Assembly (NCBI RefSeq): GCF_020524345.1
Contig: NZ_JAIVLH010000005.1
Coordinates: forward strand, 1-64,000
DNA: 64,000 nucleotides
Source of the DNA: Metabacillus niabensis
GTDB lineage: Bacteria; Bacillota; Bacilli; Bacillales; Bacillaceae
Reading direction: 5' to 3'
The notes beneath the pieces were generated by a model. That model made no database searches, was not told where the DNA came from, and saw nothing but the letters and a program-made list of their open reading frames with translations. Both the position numbers and the translations under genes were made by a program. The first letter of the stretch is position 1; each line of letters starts with the position of its first letter. Of the stretch, positions 18,089-27,958 are shown piece by piece.

Positions 18089-18915
18089 TGAATAAAGGCT
18101 ATACAAAGCGAACATTTTTACTAGAGATCATTGCCATTATGCTTGCCTTAATCTTTTTAGTGCCATTTTACTTTGTATTAATTAATTCTGTAAAAGGATT
18201 TTCGGAAATATTAATTGATGCAGCTGCACTACCGAAGGAAATTCTATTTAGTAATTATACAAAAGTTTGGGATATTCTTAGTTTTCAGGATGCATTTCTA
18301 AACTCTCTCATTATTACCGTATTTAGTATTGCCGGCATTGTTGTCATTAGTTCGATGGCAGCTTGGAAAATGGTGAGAACACCCGGGAAACTAAGTAAAA
18401 TATTGTTTATCTTCTTTGTGTCAGCAATGGTGATTCCCTTCCAAACAGTTATGATACCACTAATGAAATTAGGTGGAACACTTGGAATTATGAATAGTAT
18501 ACCTGGTATTGTCATTATGTATTTTGGATTTGGGGTTTCTTTATCACTGTTCTTATACCATGGTTTTGTTAAAACAATTCCTATGGAAATCGAGGAGTCT
18601 GCTAGAGTAGATGGATGTACACAATTTGGTGTGTTTTGGAGAATTGTTTTCCCGTTATTAAAACCAATAACTGTAACCGTTATCATCTTAAACACATTAT
18701 GGATTTGGAATGATTATTTGCTTCCATTACTTGTGTTACAGGATGCAGAATTAAGAACAATCCCGTTAGCAACAAGTTCTTTCTTCGCTCAATATACGAA
18801 ACAATGGGATATGGGGTTAGCGGCATTAGTTTTAGGTATAGCTCCAGTTATTGTGTTCTTCTTATTCCTGCAAAAACACATAATTAAAGGGATTGCTGCA
18901 GGATCTATTAAGTAG
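18088..18915 (+). CDS. ABC sugar importer, permease (MalG/UgpE type)
   Basis: 275 aa, six helices, EAA loop EESARVDGCTQFGVFWRIVFPLLKP. Starts on the last base of the upstream stop (TAATG). Terminal FLQKHIIKGIAAGSIK is the family ending. It is followed by an 80-bp gap with a short GGCTAG-ATGC-CTAGCC hairpin (18930-18945) before the binding-protein gene. Confidence 0.9.
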   Translation: MNKGYTKRTFLLEIIAIMLALIFLVPFYFVLINSVKGFSEILIDAAALPKEILFSNYTKVWDILSFQDAFLNSLIITVFSIAGIVVISSMAAWKMVRTPGKLSKILFIFFVSAMVIPFQTVMIPLMKLGGTLGIMNSIPGIVIMYFGFGVSLSLFLYHGFVKTIPMEIEESARVDGCTQFGVFWRIVFPLLKPITVTVIILNTLWIWNDYLLPLLVLQDAELRTIPLATSSFFAQYTKQWDMGLAALVLGIAPVIVFFLFLQKHIIKGIAAGSIK

Positions 18916-18995
18916 TATATAATCTCATGGCTAGATGCCTAGCCCTGCAGATTCATATAAAATAAAAAAGATAAGATTGGGGAGGTCATTTTATC

Positions 18996-20282
18996 ATGAG
19001 AAAGCTTTTGCTATTAGGTATGTCTTTCTTATTAGTATTAGGTATTTTAGCGGGGTGTAGTTCAAGTAACAAGGAAAGCTCATCTGAAGGAAACAACGAT
19101 TCAGGATCTGGTGAGGGTGATGTAGTTACATTGAACTTATTCCAATTTAAAGTTGAGATTGCTGATCAACTTCAAGAAATGATTAAAGAATTCGAAGCAG
19201 AGCACCCAAATATTAAAGTGAAACTTGAAACTGTTGGTGGTGGTGCTGACTATGGTGCTGCTTTAAAAGCAAAATTTGCGTCAGGTGAAGAGCCGGATAT
19301 CTTCAATAACGGTGGATTTAAAGAATTAGAACTTTGGAAAGAGCACTTAGCAGATCTTTCTAATGAACCATGGGCAGAGCATGTACTTCCTATCGGAAAA
19401 GTTCCAACAACAGATGCAGATGGAAAGCTTTACGGTATGCCAGTAAACCTTGAAGGGTATGGATTCATTTATAACAAAGATTTATTTGAAAAAGCAGGTA
19501 TCACAGAACCTCCAAAAACTCTTTCTGAATTAAAAGATGCTGTTAAGAAACTTGATGCAGCTGGAATCAAAGCATTTTCTGCCGGTTATGGCGAGTGGTG
19601 GGTAATTGGTCAACACTTAATGAATATTCCATTCGCACAACAAGATGATCCAGAAAGCTTTATTGCAGGCTTAAACGATGGTTCTGCAAAATTTGTTGGT
19701 AACGAGCAATTCAAACAATTCAAGGATATTGTTGATCTAGAAGTAAAAAATGCAGTAGGTAACCCAATTACAACTGATTACAATACTCAAGTAACATTAT
19801 TTGCATCAGGTGAAGCAGCCATGCTGCAACAAGGTAACTGGACTGAAAATATGATTACTGAAATCAATCCTGAAATCAATATGGGCTTCTTGCCAATCCC
19901 ATTAAATGATGAAGAAGATGCTGATAGATTACCAGTAGGTGTACCTAATAACTGGGTATTAAACAAAAACTCTGAACATTTAGAAGAAGCGAAAACATTC
20001 TTGAACTGGATGGTTTCTTCTGAAACTGGTAAACGTTATATCACAGAAGAATTCGCGTTTATTCCAGCATTCGATAATATTGAAGCTACTGGTTTAGGTG
20101 ACTTAGGTCAATCAATCTTAGAATACTCTAAAGAAGAAAAAACAATTTCTTGGAACTGGTTCAGATGGCCGGATGGGGCAAACAAAGAATTTGCTGCTAC
20201 AATCCAGGAATATGCAGCAGGTAAGATTACATTTGATGAAGCATTAGAAAAATTCCAAGCAACATGGGATAATATGAAATAA
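18996..20282 (+). CDS. ABC sugar importer, solute-binding lipoprotein
   Basis: 428 aa with signal peptide and lipobox LAGC, then a Ser/Asn/Gly tether. The mature start VVTLNLFQFKVEIADQ and the block VGGGADYGAALKAKFASGEEPDIF are closely matched in the binding protein at 52019. SD GGGGAGG precedes the ATG. Here the binding protein is last in the operon, whereas in the paralogous operon it is first. Substrate unknown; the neighbouring second YesM/YesN pair may sense the same ligand. Confidence 0.92.
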   Translation: MRKLLLLGMSFLLVLGILAGCSSSNKESSSEGNNDSGSGEGDVVTLNLFQFKVEIADQLQEMIKEFEAEHPNIKVKLETVGGGADYGAALKAKFASGEEPDIFNNGGFKELELWKEHLADLSNEPWAEHVLPIGKVPTTDADGKLYGMPVNLEGYGFIYNKDLFEKAGITEPPKTLSELKDAVKKLDAAGIKAFSAGYGEWWVIGQHLMNIPFAQQDDPESFIAGLNDGSAKFVGNEQFKQFKDIVDLEVKNAVGNPITTDYNTQVTLFASGEAAMLQQGNWTENMITEINPEINMGFLPIPLNDEEDADRLPVGVPNNWVLNKNSEHLEEAKTFLNWMVSSETGKRYITEEFAFIPAFDNIEATGLGDLGQSILEYSKEEKTISWNWFRWPDGANKEFAATIQEYAAGKITFDEALEKFQATWDNMK

Positions 20283-20293
20283 TAAGGTTTAAC

Positions 20294-20325
20294 AAAAGCA
20301 TGTCTATCATAGGCATGCTTTTTCC
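20294..20325 (+). terminator. Terminator after the binding-protein gene
   Basis: Hairpin AAAGCATGTCTAT / ATAGGCATGCTTT with a T-run, 11 bp after the stop. Confidence 0.85.
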
Positions 20326-20367
20326 CTTATAATAGTTGGTACATTCTTTAAGATTGGAGGTTCCCCA

Positions 20368-22185
20368 GTGAAAAAAACAAGCATACGCAATAAGCTGATC
20401 GTTCTGTTATTATTAATTACCATTGTTCCATTTGGAACTTCAATTGTTATCACTTATTTTTATACGAAAGAGTCATTAAAGGATGAATTCGTAGCGGAAA
20501 ACGTCAATCTCCTTTACCAAGGAAAGGTAAACATTGAAGGGTATATCGGGGAACTGAAAAATCTAACGTTATCATTTTATAATAATATTGATTTTATGAG
20601 ATATATGAAGAATAATCCTGATTTTGATAAGAATTATCTCGCAAAGGAAAGCTTTAAAAATGTTATTTTAACGATTCTATATGCTGAAGAAAACATCAAT
20701 CGAGTGAATATTGCATTGATGGATGATCATCATAATATTTCTGTATCAAAAAAGTCAGCTGTCGTCTTTTCACAATTAAATCAAAACTTGAATCAAGATA
20801 TGTATAAAAAAGCATTAGACAATCCTTACCGTATTCATATTGAGCCGATGGAGGTTTTACAAGAAGAGAATTTAAGCGAGAATTCTAAAAGGAGAAATGA
20901 CATGTTTACTTTGCATCGTGCGTTAATCGATGTGCCGTCAGATGATCTATTAGGATATATTTCGCTGGAAATTAACTCAGAGCATCTCCTTGGAATCGCC
21001 GAAAAGCTATATGTGAAAGATAAAGAGGAATTTTATCTATTAAGTCATGAAGGAGAGTTGATTTTTCGTTCCAACAATGATGTGGATGAGAACCAACAAT
21101 GGATTACGAGCCTTATAAAGAATAAAAAACCAAATGGAATGATGGAATGGAAGAAGGATTCTTTTCACGGTTTAATGATTTATGAAACACTTGATGAATC
21201 ATCCGGAGGTTGGATAATGGTAAAAAGAATTCCATATACATCCGTTTTTGAAAGTGCATTAAGTGTGGCTAAAATCAACATTCTATTTGGTGTAATCGGG
21301 TTAATCCTTGTTATTATGGCAACTTTATTTGTTTCATTTAAAATCACCTCGCCCATACGTGTATTATTACAAAACATAAAACAGGTTGAAAGTGGGAACA
21401 TGAACGTTCAGTTTGATTCTCTAGGTAATGATGAAATCGGTACACTTGGTGAGCGTTTTAAAGAGATGATTGCAAAGATTAATCATCTTATTAATCGAGA
21501 ATATAAACTGGAGATTGAAAATAAAACAAATCAGTTAAAAGCATTGCAATCTCAGTTAAATCCTCATTTTTTATACAATGCCCTGCAGTCCATCGGTACT
21601 TTGGCATTAAAAAACAATGTACCACAAGTCTATACGTTGGTTACTCACCTGTCGAAGATCATGAGATATGGGATGAATATTGATGAAGATCTTGTTCCTC
21701 TAACAAAGGAAATTGATTACACAAAGGCCTTTCTATTACTACAAAAAGAAAGATTTGGTGACCAATTTGAGTATACCTTATCATTTGATAAAGAAGATTC
21801 TTTTATTGTTGTTCCGAAAATGATTCTTCAGCCAATCATAGAAAACTATTTTAAGCATGGCTTTGATCGAAGCAATGATAAAATCGGTCATTTAGCGATC
21901 ATTGTAAGAAGAGATCAAGGTCATTTAGTTATGACAGTTCAAGATAATGGAAACGGAATAACAGAAACAAGGCTTAACGAAATTTATCAAACACTAAACG
22001 AAGATCACCAAAGTAAGCTGGGTGGTGCAAATATAGGCTTGAGAAATGTTTACTTACGTTTGAAGCTCTATTTTGGTGAAAAAGCATCATTATTAATAGA
22101 GAATAATGAAGACGGAGGTACTTTTGTTACAATAAAGCTTCCGGTAGAAACGGGAGGTTCAGGGAATGAAAGCAATCATAATTGA
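20368..22185 (+). CDS. YesM-type sensor histidine kinase (second)
   Basis: 605 aa starting at GTG 20368 (SD TTGGAGG). Transmembrane segments at about 11-31 and 302-324 flank an extracytoplasmic sensor domain. A HAMP region follows, then the His_kinase motif QSQLNPHFLYNALQ with His400, and an ATPase domain with QPIIENYFKHGF and DNGNG. The C-terminal end overlaps the response-regulator start by 20 bp. Separated from the upstream importer by a terminator, so the pair is its own unit. Confidence 0.93.
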   Translation: MKKTSIRNKLIVLLLLITIVPFGTSIVITYFYTKESLKDEFVAENVNLLYQGKVNIEGYIGELKNLTLSFYNNIDFMRYMKNNPDFDKNYLAKESFKNVILTILYAEENINRVNIALMDDHHNISVSKKSAVVFSQLNQNLNQDMYKKALDNPYRIHIEPMEVLQEENLSENSKRRNDMFTLHRALIDVPSDDLLGYISLEINSEHLLGIAEKLYVKDKEEFYLLSHEGELIFRSNNDVDENQQWITSLIKNKKPNGMMEWKKDSFHGLMIYETLDESSGGWIMVKRIPYTSVFESALSVAKINILFGVIGLILVIMATLFVSFKITSPIRVLLQNIKQVESGNMNVQFDSLGNDEIGTLGERFKEMIAKINHLINREYKLEIENKTNQLKALQSQLNPHFLYNALQSIGTLALKNNVPQVYTLVTHLSKIMRYGMNIDEDLVPLTKEIDYTKAFLLLQKERFGDQFEYTLSFDKEDSFIVVPKMILQPIIENYFKHGFDRSNDKIGHLAIIVRRDQGHLVMTVQDNGNGITETRLNEIYQTLNEDHQSKLGGANIGLRNVYLRLKLYFGEKASLLIENNEDGGTFVTIKLPVETGGSGNESNHN

Positions 22186-23749
22186 CGATGAAACTCATGT
22201 GAGAGAAGGGCTGCTTTTATTAGCAGAATGGAAAAGATTTGGTATTCAAAAAGTATTTGAGGCGAAGGATGGAGAAGAGGCGCAAAACCTGATTATCCAG
22301 AATCAGCCGGAGATCATCTTCACAGATATGAATATGCCCAATTTTGATGGAATTGAACTTTTAAAATGGCTAAGTAAAAATGAAATAAAAAGTAAAATCA
22401 TTGTGATCAGCGGTTATGATGATTTTCATTATATGAGAAACGCCATTACGTACGGAAGCTATGATTATTTATTAAAACCAATTGACCCCGGCTTGCTTAA
22501 TGAAACATTAGAAAGAGCGGTATCAGATTGGAAAAAGGAAGCACTTCAAAGGGAGTCGACAAACGAAACGAATAGAGTCATTAATGAGGTAAAACCTCTT
22601 TATTGGGATTATCTTTTTTCTAATGTTATAGCGAATCAAGTTGTATCGGATGAAACCGTTCAAAAAATCAAGAAGGAATTTGGGGTTCACGTTAATAAAG
22701 TTGAGTGTACAATCTCACTAATATTTATTAGTTCTAAAATTATCGAAAAATTTGATAATGATAAAGATTTAGCCTTTTTTACCTTATTAAATATAAGTAA
22801 TGAAATTGTTCGCTCGAAACAAAGTGGTTTTTGCTTTCGGAATATAAACAAAGAAAATGAGATTGTTGTTCTTTTGTGGAATAGTAAAAATGAAATAGAG
22901 ATCCTAAAAAAAATACAAACCGAAATCTATAAATTTAGTGGTATAAATGCTCTGTTTGTTGTTGGAAAGCCATTGTCTTTAATTAAGGAGTCCTACCATT
23001 CTGCACGGAAAACTTTACTGAAGCATAATATGATGGAATGTTCTAAGAGAAATAATATCGTATGTTATGAAGATATTACAACAGGGCCCAACCTGCATTT
23101 ATTCGATTTCGCCGAAGATATTAAATGGGCAGTTCAAAGTAGTAGTACAGAGCAAATGGAAGAGATTATGCAAAAAATATTTTATGCCCTTGAATCTAAG
23201 CATGTTCTCTCGTACGAGCAAGTAAGTGTGTGGGAAGAGCAGTTTGAGATTTTGAGAAAAAATTGGTTGAAAGAATATAATACGAATGAAGATGTGGCTT
23301 TTTATAAAGGGACAAATTATTGGGATGATAAAGGGAGGTTCTCATTTAATAAATTTAAAGAAGAGAAGCGGAAGGAATTTTATGAATTAATTCATCTATT
23401 AAATGATGTGAGGTATAAAAAGGAAACTAACAGCATTCAAGAGATTGAAACTTACTTACGAAAAAACTATGAGAAGGATATTACCTTACAGGAAATTGCA
23501 GAACGATTTTTTTTAAGTCGTGAATATATTTCCCGAAAGTTCAAGCAAGAATATCATGAAACATTAACAAACTATTTAACCAAAATTAGAATTGAAAAAG
23601 CAAAAGAGCTTTTAGAAAATCCGCATTTAAAAGTATATGAAATTTCATATAAGGTTGGATATCCTAATGAAAAATATTTCAGTAAAGTGTTTAAAAAACT
23701 AGTCGGTTTAACACCTAATGAATATCGGGTACATGTGATGTCAAAATAA
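22166..23749 (+). CDS. YesN-type response regulator (second)
   Basis: 527 aa: receiver domain with DD at 7-8 and phospho-acceptor Asp54 in IIFTDMNMP, a long central region of about 300 residues, and a C-terminal AraC-type HTH (about 425-525, ending KYFSKVFKKLVGLTPNEYR). The SD CGGGAGG lies within the kinase coding region. Likely activates the upstream importer operon or the downstream sucrose genes; context favours the importer because the sac operon has its own antiterminator. Confidence 0.92.
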   Translation: MKAIIIDDETHVREGLLLLAEWKRFGIQKVFEAKDGEEAQNLIIQNQPEIIFTDMNMPNFDGIELLKWLSKNEIKSKIIVISGYDDFHYMRNAITYGSYDYLLKPIDPGLLNETLERAVSDWKKEALQRESTNETNRVINEVKPLYWDYLFSNVIANQVVSDETVQKIKKEFGVHVNKVECTISLIFISSKIIEKFDNDKDLAFFTLLNISNEIVRSKQSGFCFRNINKENEIVVLLWNSKNEIEILKKIQTEIYKFSGINALFVVGKPLSLIKESYHSARKTLLKHNMMECSKRNNIVCYEDITTGPNLHLFDFAEDIKWAVQSSSTEQMEEIMQKIFYALESKHVLSYEQVSVWEEQFEILRKNWLKEYNTNEDVAFYKGTNYWDDKGRFSFNKFKEEKRKEFYELIHLLNDVRYKKETNSIQEIETYLRKNYEKDITLQEIAERFFLSREYISRKFKQEYHETLTNYLTKIRIEKAKELLENPHLKVYEISYKVGYPNEKYFSKVFKKLVGLTPNEYRVHVMSK

Positions 23750-23847
23750 ATGGATTTGAGGTCACCTTTTGGTTTTTAGTTACAAGTTTATACAATACTT
23801 GCTGATTTAATGCTACTATATGTTTATTAATTGCTCGGAGGATATAT

Positions 23848-24672
23848 ATGCGGATTTTTAGAATATTAAACAACAATGCGGTGGTTGTAATTGATGGACC
23901 ACAAGAGAAAATTGTCATGGGACCTGGAATTGCGTTTCAGAAGCAAAGAAATGATATTGTACCAAAAGGTAAAATAGAAAAAATCTTTGTTTTACGTGAT
24001 GCTTCATCAGAAAAGTTCCAACAATTACTAACCTCTTTACCGGAGTCACATATTGAATTAGCAGAAAGTATCATAAGTTATGCTGAAGGTCATTTATTGG
24101 CTCCTTTAAGTGATCATATTCATATTGCCCTAACAGACCATCTGTCTTTTGCTTTGGAGAGGATTCAACAAGGAATTCCCATTAAAAACAAGCTAGTGAA
24201 CGAAATAAGAATGCTCTACAAAAAAGAGTATGAAATAGGAATGTGGGCAAAGAAGGAGATTAAGAAAAAGCTAGGGATCGATATACCAGAGGATGAAGTA
24301 GCTCACATAGCTCTTCATATTCACACAGCGAAAATGGATGCTCCTTCTATGAGTGAATCTTTAAAACAAGCCTCCATTTTAAGTGAGTTTGTCGGTCAAG
24401 TTGAAGCATGTATCGGTGAAAAGATAGAGGAATCTTCAATCAATTATCAAAGGTTAATCACACATCTTCGTTTTGCCTTAAATCGTATCCAACAGGGGGA
24501 GCAGTTTGAACCTATTGATCAAGACATGCTGGGGCTTATACAAGACAAGTATAAAAAGGCTTATGAATACTCGCAGAAAATAGTAGATTATTTATGTGAA
24601 GAATATGAGATTTCTTTTCCTTCATCTGAAATTGCCTACATTGCGATCCATATTCAAAGGCTAATAAAATAG
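23848..24672 (+). CDS. sacT: BglG/SacT-family transcription antiterminator
   Basis: 274 aa. N-terminal CAT RNA-binding domain (1-55: ILNNNAVVVID, GPGIAFQK, GKIEKIFVL), then two PTS regulation domains with the conserved His motifs (DHIHIALTDHLSFALERI and LALHIHTA-like AHIALHIHTA in PRD1; a second set in PRD2 ending IAYIAIHIQRL). A RAT sequence and overlapping terminator directly follow, upstream of the sucrose PTS gene. This makes it the SacT/SacY-type regulator of sacPA: active without sucrose phosphorylation by EII, inactive when phosphorylated. Symbol assigned by context. Confidence 0.87.
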   Translation: MRIFRILNNNAVVVIDGPQEKIVMGPGIAFQKQRNDIVPKGKIEKIFVLRDASSEKFQQLLTSLPESHIELAESIISYAEGHLLAPLSDHIHIALTDHLSFALERIQQGIPIKNKLVNEIRMLYKKEYEIGMWAKKEIKKKLGIDIPEDEVAHIALHIHTAKMDAPSMSESLKQASILSEFVGQVEACIGEKIEESSINYQRLITHLRFALNRIQQGEQFEPIDQDMLGLIQDKYKKAYEYSQKIVDYLCEEYEISFPSSEIAYIAIHIQRLIK

Positions 24673-24698
24673 TAAGTGTCGAAATTTGAATTTTATTG

Positions 24699-24727
24699 TT
24701 GACGTTTCCATATGTCTAGTATAAAAT
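24699..24727 (+). promoter_or_regulatory. sacP promoter
   Basis: TTGACG (24699-24704), 17-bp spacer, TAAAAT (24722-24727). The transcript would begin around 24734, just ahead of the RAT. Confidence 0.7.
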
Positions 24728-24753
24728 TTACTCAATCGAACAATTTCATATGT

Positions 24754-24861
24754 AGGATTGTGACTGATAATGCAGGCAAGACCTAGAATATATAAGATGA
24801 CATGGGTAGATCATCTCGCTCTATGCTACCTATTTTTCCTTATATATTTTGGGTCTTTTTG
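24754..24861 (+). promoter_or_regulatory. RAT antiterminator overlapping a terminator (sac leader)
   Basis: The ribonucleic antiterminator (RAT) at 24754-24784 follows the SacT/LicT-family pattern (AGGATTGTGACTG...GCAGGCAAGACC). Its 3' part, 24777-24797, is also the left arm of a terminator whose right arm is 24841-24861 (TATATATTTTGGGTCTTTTT), followed by TGTTGTTT. Binding of the antiterminator to the RAT would prevent the terminator from forming. The long 43-nt interior contains a further small hairpin (GGTAG/CTACC). Confidence 0.88.
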
Positions 24862-24907
24862 TTGTTTATCGGAAAAATGCTATAAGTTATATAAGGAGGA
24901 AATTAAC

Positions 24908-26281
24908 ATGAATTATCGTGAAGTTGCTGAAGAGCTTGTTACAAAGCTCGGAGGTAAAAACAATGTTATTAGTGCAGCTCATTGTGCAACTCGTCTTCGT
25001 CTTGTAATTGAAGATGAAAGTCAAATAGACAAAAATGCTATAGAAGAACTAGATGGTGTAAAAGGAGCTTTCTCAAGCTCAGGCCAATTTCAAATCATTT
25101 TTGGAACGGGAACAGTGAATAAAGTATATCAACATTTCGCTCCAATAGTTGGTGTTTCAATGGAAGAAAACAATTTAAATAAAAGTGAATCACACGGAGA
25201 TGCTGCAAAACGTAAGATGAATCCGCTTGCTCGATTTGCTCGTACACTGTCCAACATTTTTGTTCCTATCATTCCTGCCATTGTGGCAGCAGGTATGTTA
25301 ATGGGGCTTTTAGGATTAGTGAAAACATATAACTGGGTCGACCCTGAAAGCGGATTATTTGTTATGCTTGATATGTTTTCATCTGCTGCCTTTATCATTT
25401 TGCCTATTTTAATTGGATTTAGTGCAGCTAAAGAATTTGGAGCAAATGGTTATCTTGGTGCCGTAATAGGGGGAATTATGATACACCCTAATTTATTAAA
25501 TCCGTGGGGTTTATCAAATGCAGAGCCTACTACCCTTGATTTCTTTGGCTTTGGGGTGGAAATGTTGGGGTATCAAGGGACAGTCATTCCCGTTCTATTA
25601 ACAGTTTTTATTATGGCGCAGATTGAAAAAGGCTTACGAAAAGTCATTCCACATGTTATTGATTTACTTGTAACACCATTTTTAACTGTGATTTTTACAG
25701 GGTTCGTTGCATTGCTTGTAATTGGTCCATTGGGAAGAGTGCTAGGCAACGGAATTACAACGATTTTAGATGTTGTGTACAATTCAGCTGGACCTATAGC
25801 TGGATTATTGTTCGGGGGCTTATATTCAACCATTGTATTAACAGGTGTTCATCATAGCTTCCATGCAATTGAGGCTGAATTATTAAATGTTGGCGGAAAC
25901 TACTTACTCCCGATCTGGGCGATGGCAAATGTGGCTCAAGGTGGAGCTACTCTAGCTGTTTTCTTCAAAACAAAAAATAGCAAAACGAAGGAGATTGCTC
26001 TTCCTGCTGCCGTTTCTACGTTTCTTGGAATTACAGAGCCGGCGATCTTCGGAGTAAACTTAAAATATCGTCGTCCATTTATTGGAGCGGCAATCGGTGG
26101 AGCTTTGGGTGGAGCATATGTTGTTTTCACTCAAGTCATGGCCAATGGAATCGGATTAACAGGAATTCCTCAGTTCGCAATCGTGCAAGACCCTATTAAC
26201 TATGGAATTGGATTTATTATTGCAGTGGCGGGTGCCTTCATTTCTACCTTATTATTAGGGTGGAAAGAAGAATCTAAATAA
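24908..26281 (+). CDS. sacP: Sucrose-specific PTS enzyme IIBC
   Basis: 457 aa from ATG 24908. The frame is open from 24770, but that upstream ATG lies inside the RAT, while AGGAGG at 24893-24898 points to 24908. EIIB domain at 1-80 with phospho-accepting Cys26 in SAAHCATRLRL, then EIIC with about ten helices from residue 110 and the GVHHSFHAIE motif. Imports sucrose as sucrose 6-phosphate; EIIA must come from elsewhere because none is fused. Sits before the GH32 hydrolase. Confidence 0.9.
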   Translation: MNYREVAEELVTKLGGKNNVISAAHCATRLRLVIEDESQIDKNAIEELDGVKGAFSSSGQFQIIFGTGTVNKVYQHFAPIVGVSMEENNLNKSESHGDAAKRKMNPLARFARTLSNIFVPIIPAIVAAGMLMGLLGLVKTYNWVDPESGLFVMLDMFSSAAFIILPILIGFSAAKEFGANGYLGAVIGGIMIHPNLLNPWGLSNAEPTTLDFFGFGVEMLGYQGTVIPVLLTVFIMAQIEKGLRKVIPHVIDLLVTPFLTVIFTGFVALLVIGPLGRVLGNGITTILDVVYNSAGPIAGLLFGGLYSTIVLTGVHHSFHAIEAELLNVGGNYLLPIWAMANVAQGGATLAVFFKTKNSKTKEIALPAAVSTFLGITEPAIFGVNLKYRRPFIGAAIGGALGGAYVVFTQVMANGIGLTGIPQFAIVQDPINYGIGFIIAVAGAFISTLLLGWKEESK

Positions 26282-26290
26282 AGTGATAAT

Positions 26291-26318
26291 GGGTTGGCTT
26301 TGATGTCAGAGTCAACCC
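26291..26318 (+). terminator. Intercistronic hairpin between sacP and sacA
   Basis: GGGTTGGCTTT / AGAGTCAACCC stem (two G-T pairs) without a proper T-run. Probably processing or partial termination rather than full stop. Confidence 0.5.
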
Positions 26319-26356
26319 GTTAGTTTTAAAAGTATAGGTAAGCAGGTGAAAGAACC

Positions 26357-27817
26357 ATGACAAAGGATGAGCAATTACGACAAGAAGCGTATGAACAGAT
26401 TGAAAAAAATAAGAATCTTGTAGATCAGGATCCGTATAGATTAACTTATCATATAATGCCGCCAGTCGGATTATTAAATGATCCAAACGGATTTATTCAA
26501 GTGAATGGGGTATTTCATCTATATTATCAGTGGATGCCATTCAAGACAGATCATGGAGCGAAGTTTTGGGGGCATTATTCATCAGAAGATTTAGTGAACT
26601 GGAGACATGAAAGTATTGCGTTAACGCCTTCAGAGTGGTATGAAAAAAATGGCTGTTATTCAGGAAGTGCGATTGAGTACAAAGGGAAAATATATGCCTT
26701 TTACACAGGCAATGTAAAGGATGAACAAGGCAATCGTGAAACATACCAATGTTTAGCTATTTCTGAAGATGGGATTCATTTTAATAAAAAAGGTCCACTT
26801 ATTTATCTGCCGGAAGGCTTCACCGCTCATTTCCGTGATCCAAAGGTTTGGAAGCAAGAAGAAACCTACTTTATGGTAATCGGAGCTCAGACTAAAGATT
26901 TAAAAGGCGCAATTGCTCTGTATCAGTCAAAAGACTTATTAAATTGGACGTATCGTGGAATTTTAGTTGGTGGTGGGAAAGGGGAACTTCAGGAATTTGG
27001 CTATATGTTTGAATGTCCCGATTTATTTCATCTTGATGGAAAGGATATACTAGTTTTTTCACCGCAGGGCATAGAAACACAAGGTATGAAGTATCAAAAT
27101 GTGTATCAAGCAGGATATGTTATTGGAGATTTTGATCCGAAAACGGGTGAATATAGGCATCAAGAGTTCGAGGAGCTGGATCGTGGCTTTGATTTTTATG
27201 CTCCACAAACAACGATAGATAGTAAGGGGAGAAGACTCCTATTTGGCTGGATGAGTGTACCTGACCAACATGAACAAGATCACCCTACGATAGAGTATAA
27301 ATGGATTCACAATATGACATTGCCGCGTGAATTGAAATTGGTGAGCGGTAAAGTATATCAAGTTCCTGTTGATGAGCTAGACCAACTAAGATGCAGTGAG
27401 GTTGTATCACACACAGTTAAGCTTACAAAAGAATCGCAGGAACTGAATGGCATTCACGGCAAATCCGTGGAATTGAACATACAAGATATTGAGATAGCCG
27501 AGGGGTGGATGGAGATTTCAATAAGTGATGGAGGCAGAATAATCTACTCTGCTGATGAAAAAGTGATATCGTTTGAAAGAAAGAGCTATGTGGATGGTAC
27601 GACAGAGAAACGTCAATGTCTACTTTCTGGACTAAAAAACTTACGTATATTTATTGATACGTCTTCTGTAGAAATATTTATAAATGATGGGCTAGAAACA
27701 TTTACTTCTAGAATTTATCCATCTCCTAAAAACGACAAGATCACATTTGGAGCATCAAAGGATGCTAGCTTTACTGCTTTTAAATGGGATCTAAATGTGA
27801 AAAATGTAAATATATAA
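26357..27817 (+). CDS. sacA: Sucrose-6-phosphate hydrolase, GH32
   Basis: 486 aa, normal size. The GH32 five-bladed propeller carries LLNDPNG with nucleophile Asp42, the FRDP transition-state stabiliser motif and the ECPD acid/base motif. The C-terminal beta-sandwich ends SRIYPSP. No signal peptide, consistent with cleavage of cytosolic sucrose 6-phosphate to glucose 6-phosphate and fructose. In operon with sacP (76 bp gap). Confidence 0.92.
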   Translation: MTKDEQLRQEAYEQIEKNKNLVDQDPYRLTYHIMPPVGLLNDPNGFIQVNGVFHLYYQWMPFKTDHGAKFWGHYSSEDLVNWRHESIALTPSEWYEKNGCYSGSAIEYKGKIYAFYTGNVKDEQGNRETYQCLAISEDGIHFNKKGPLIYLPEGFTAHFRDPKVWKQEETYFMVIGAQTKDLKGAIALYQSKDLLNWTYRGILVGGGKGELQEFGYMFECPDLFHLDGKDILVFSPQGIETQGMKYQNVYQAGYVIGDFDPKTGEYRHQEFEELDRGFDFYAPQTTIDSKGRRLLFGWMSVPDQHEQDHPTIEYKWIHNMTLPRELKLVSGKVYQVPVDELDQLRCSEVVSHTVKLTKESQELNGIHGKSVELNIQDIEIAEGWMEISISDGGRIIYSADEKVISFERKSYVDGTTEKRQCLLSGLKNLRIFIDTSSVEIFINDGLETFTSRIYPSPKNDKITFGASKDASFTAFKWDLNVKNVNI

Positions 27818-27826
27818 ACACCAATC

Positions 27827-27860
27827 AATCACTTTCTCAAGGTTTGAGAAAGTGATTTTT
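27827..27860 (+). terminator. Terminator of the sac operon
   Basis: 14-bp perfect stem (AATCACTTTCTCAA / TTGAGAAAGTGATT) plus T-run. Confidence 0.9.
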
Positions 27861-27958
27861 AGTTAATATCTACTTTCCGGTTTAAGTAGGAAAAAGAATT
27901 TTTCCAGAAGTACCTAATAGGGTATAATTTAAAATAAATATATTTAGGAGGGTGAAAA

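Noticed and set aside
18285-18695. 136-codon open frame on the minus strand
   Set aside because: Lies wholly inside the clear permease gene 18088-18915 on the other strand, has no SD and reads as low-complexity hydrophobic/polar sequence typical of an antisense shadow.
24770-24907. N-terminal extension of the sucrose PTS protein
   Set aside because: It would translate the RAT and terminator; a strong SD supports the start at 24908.
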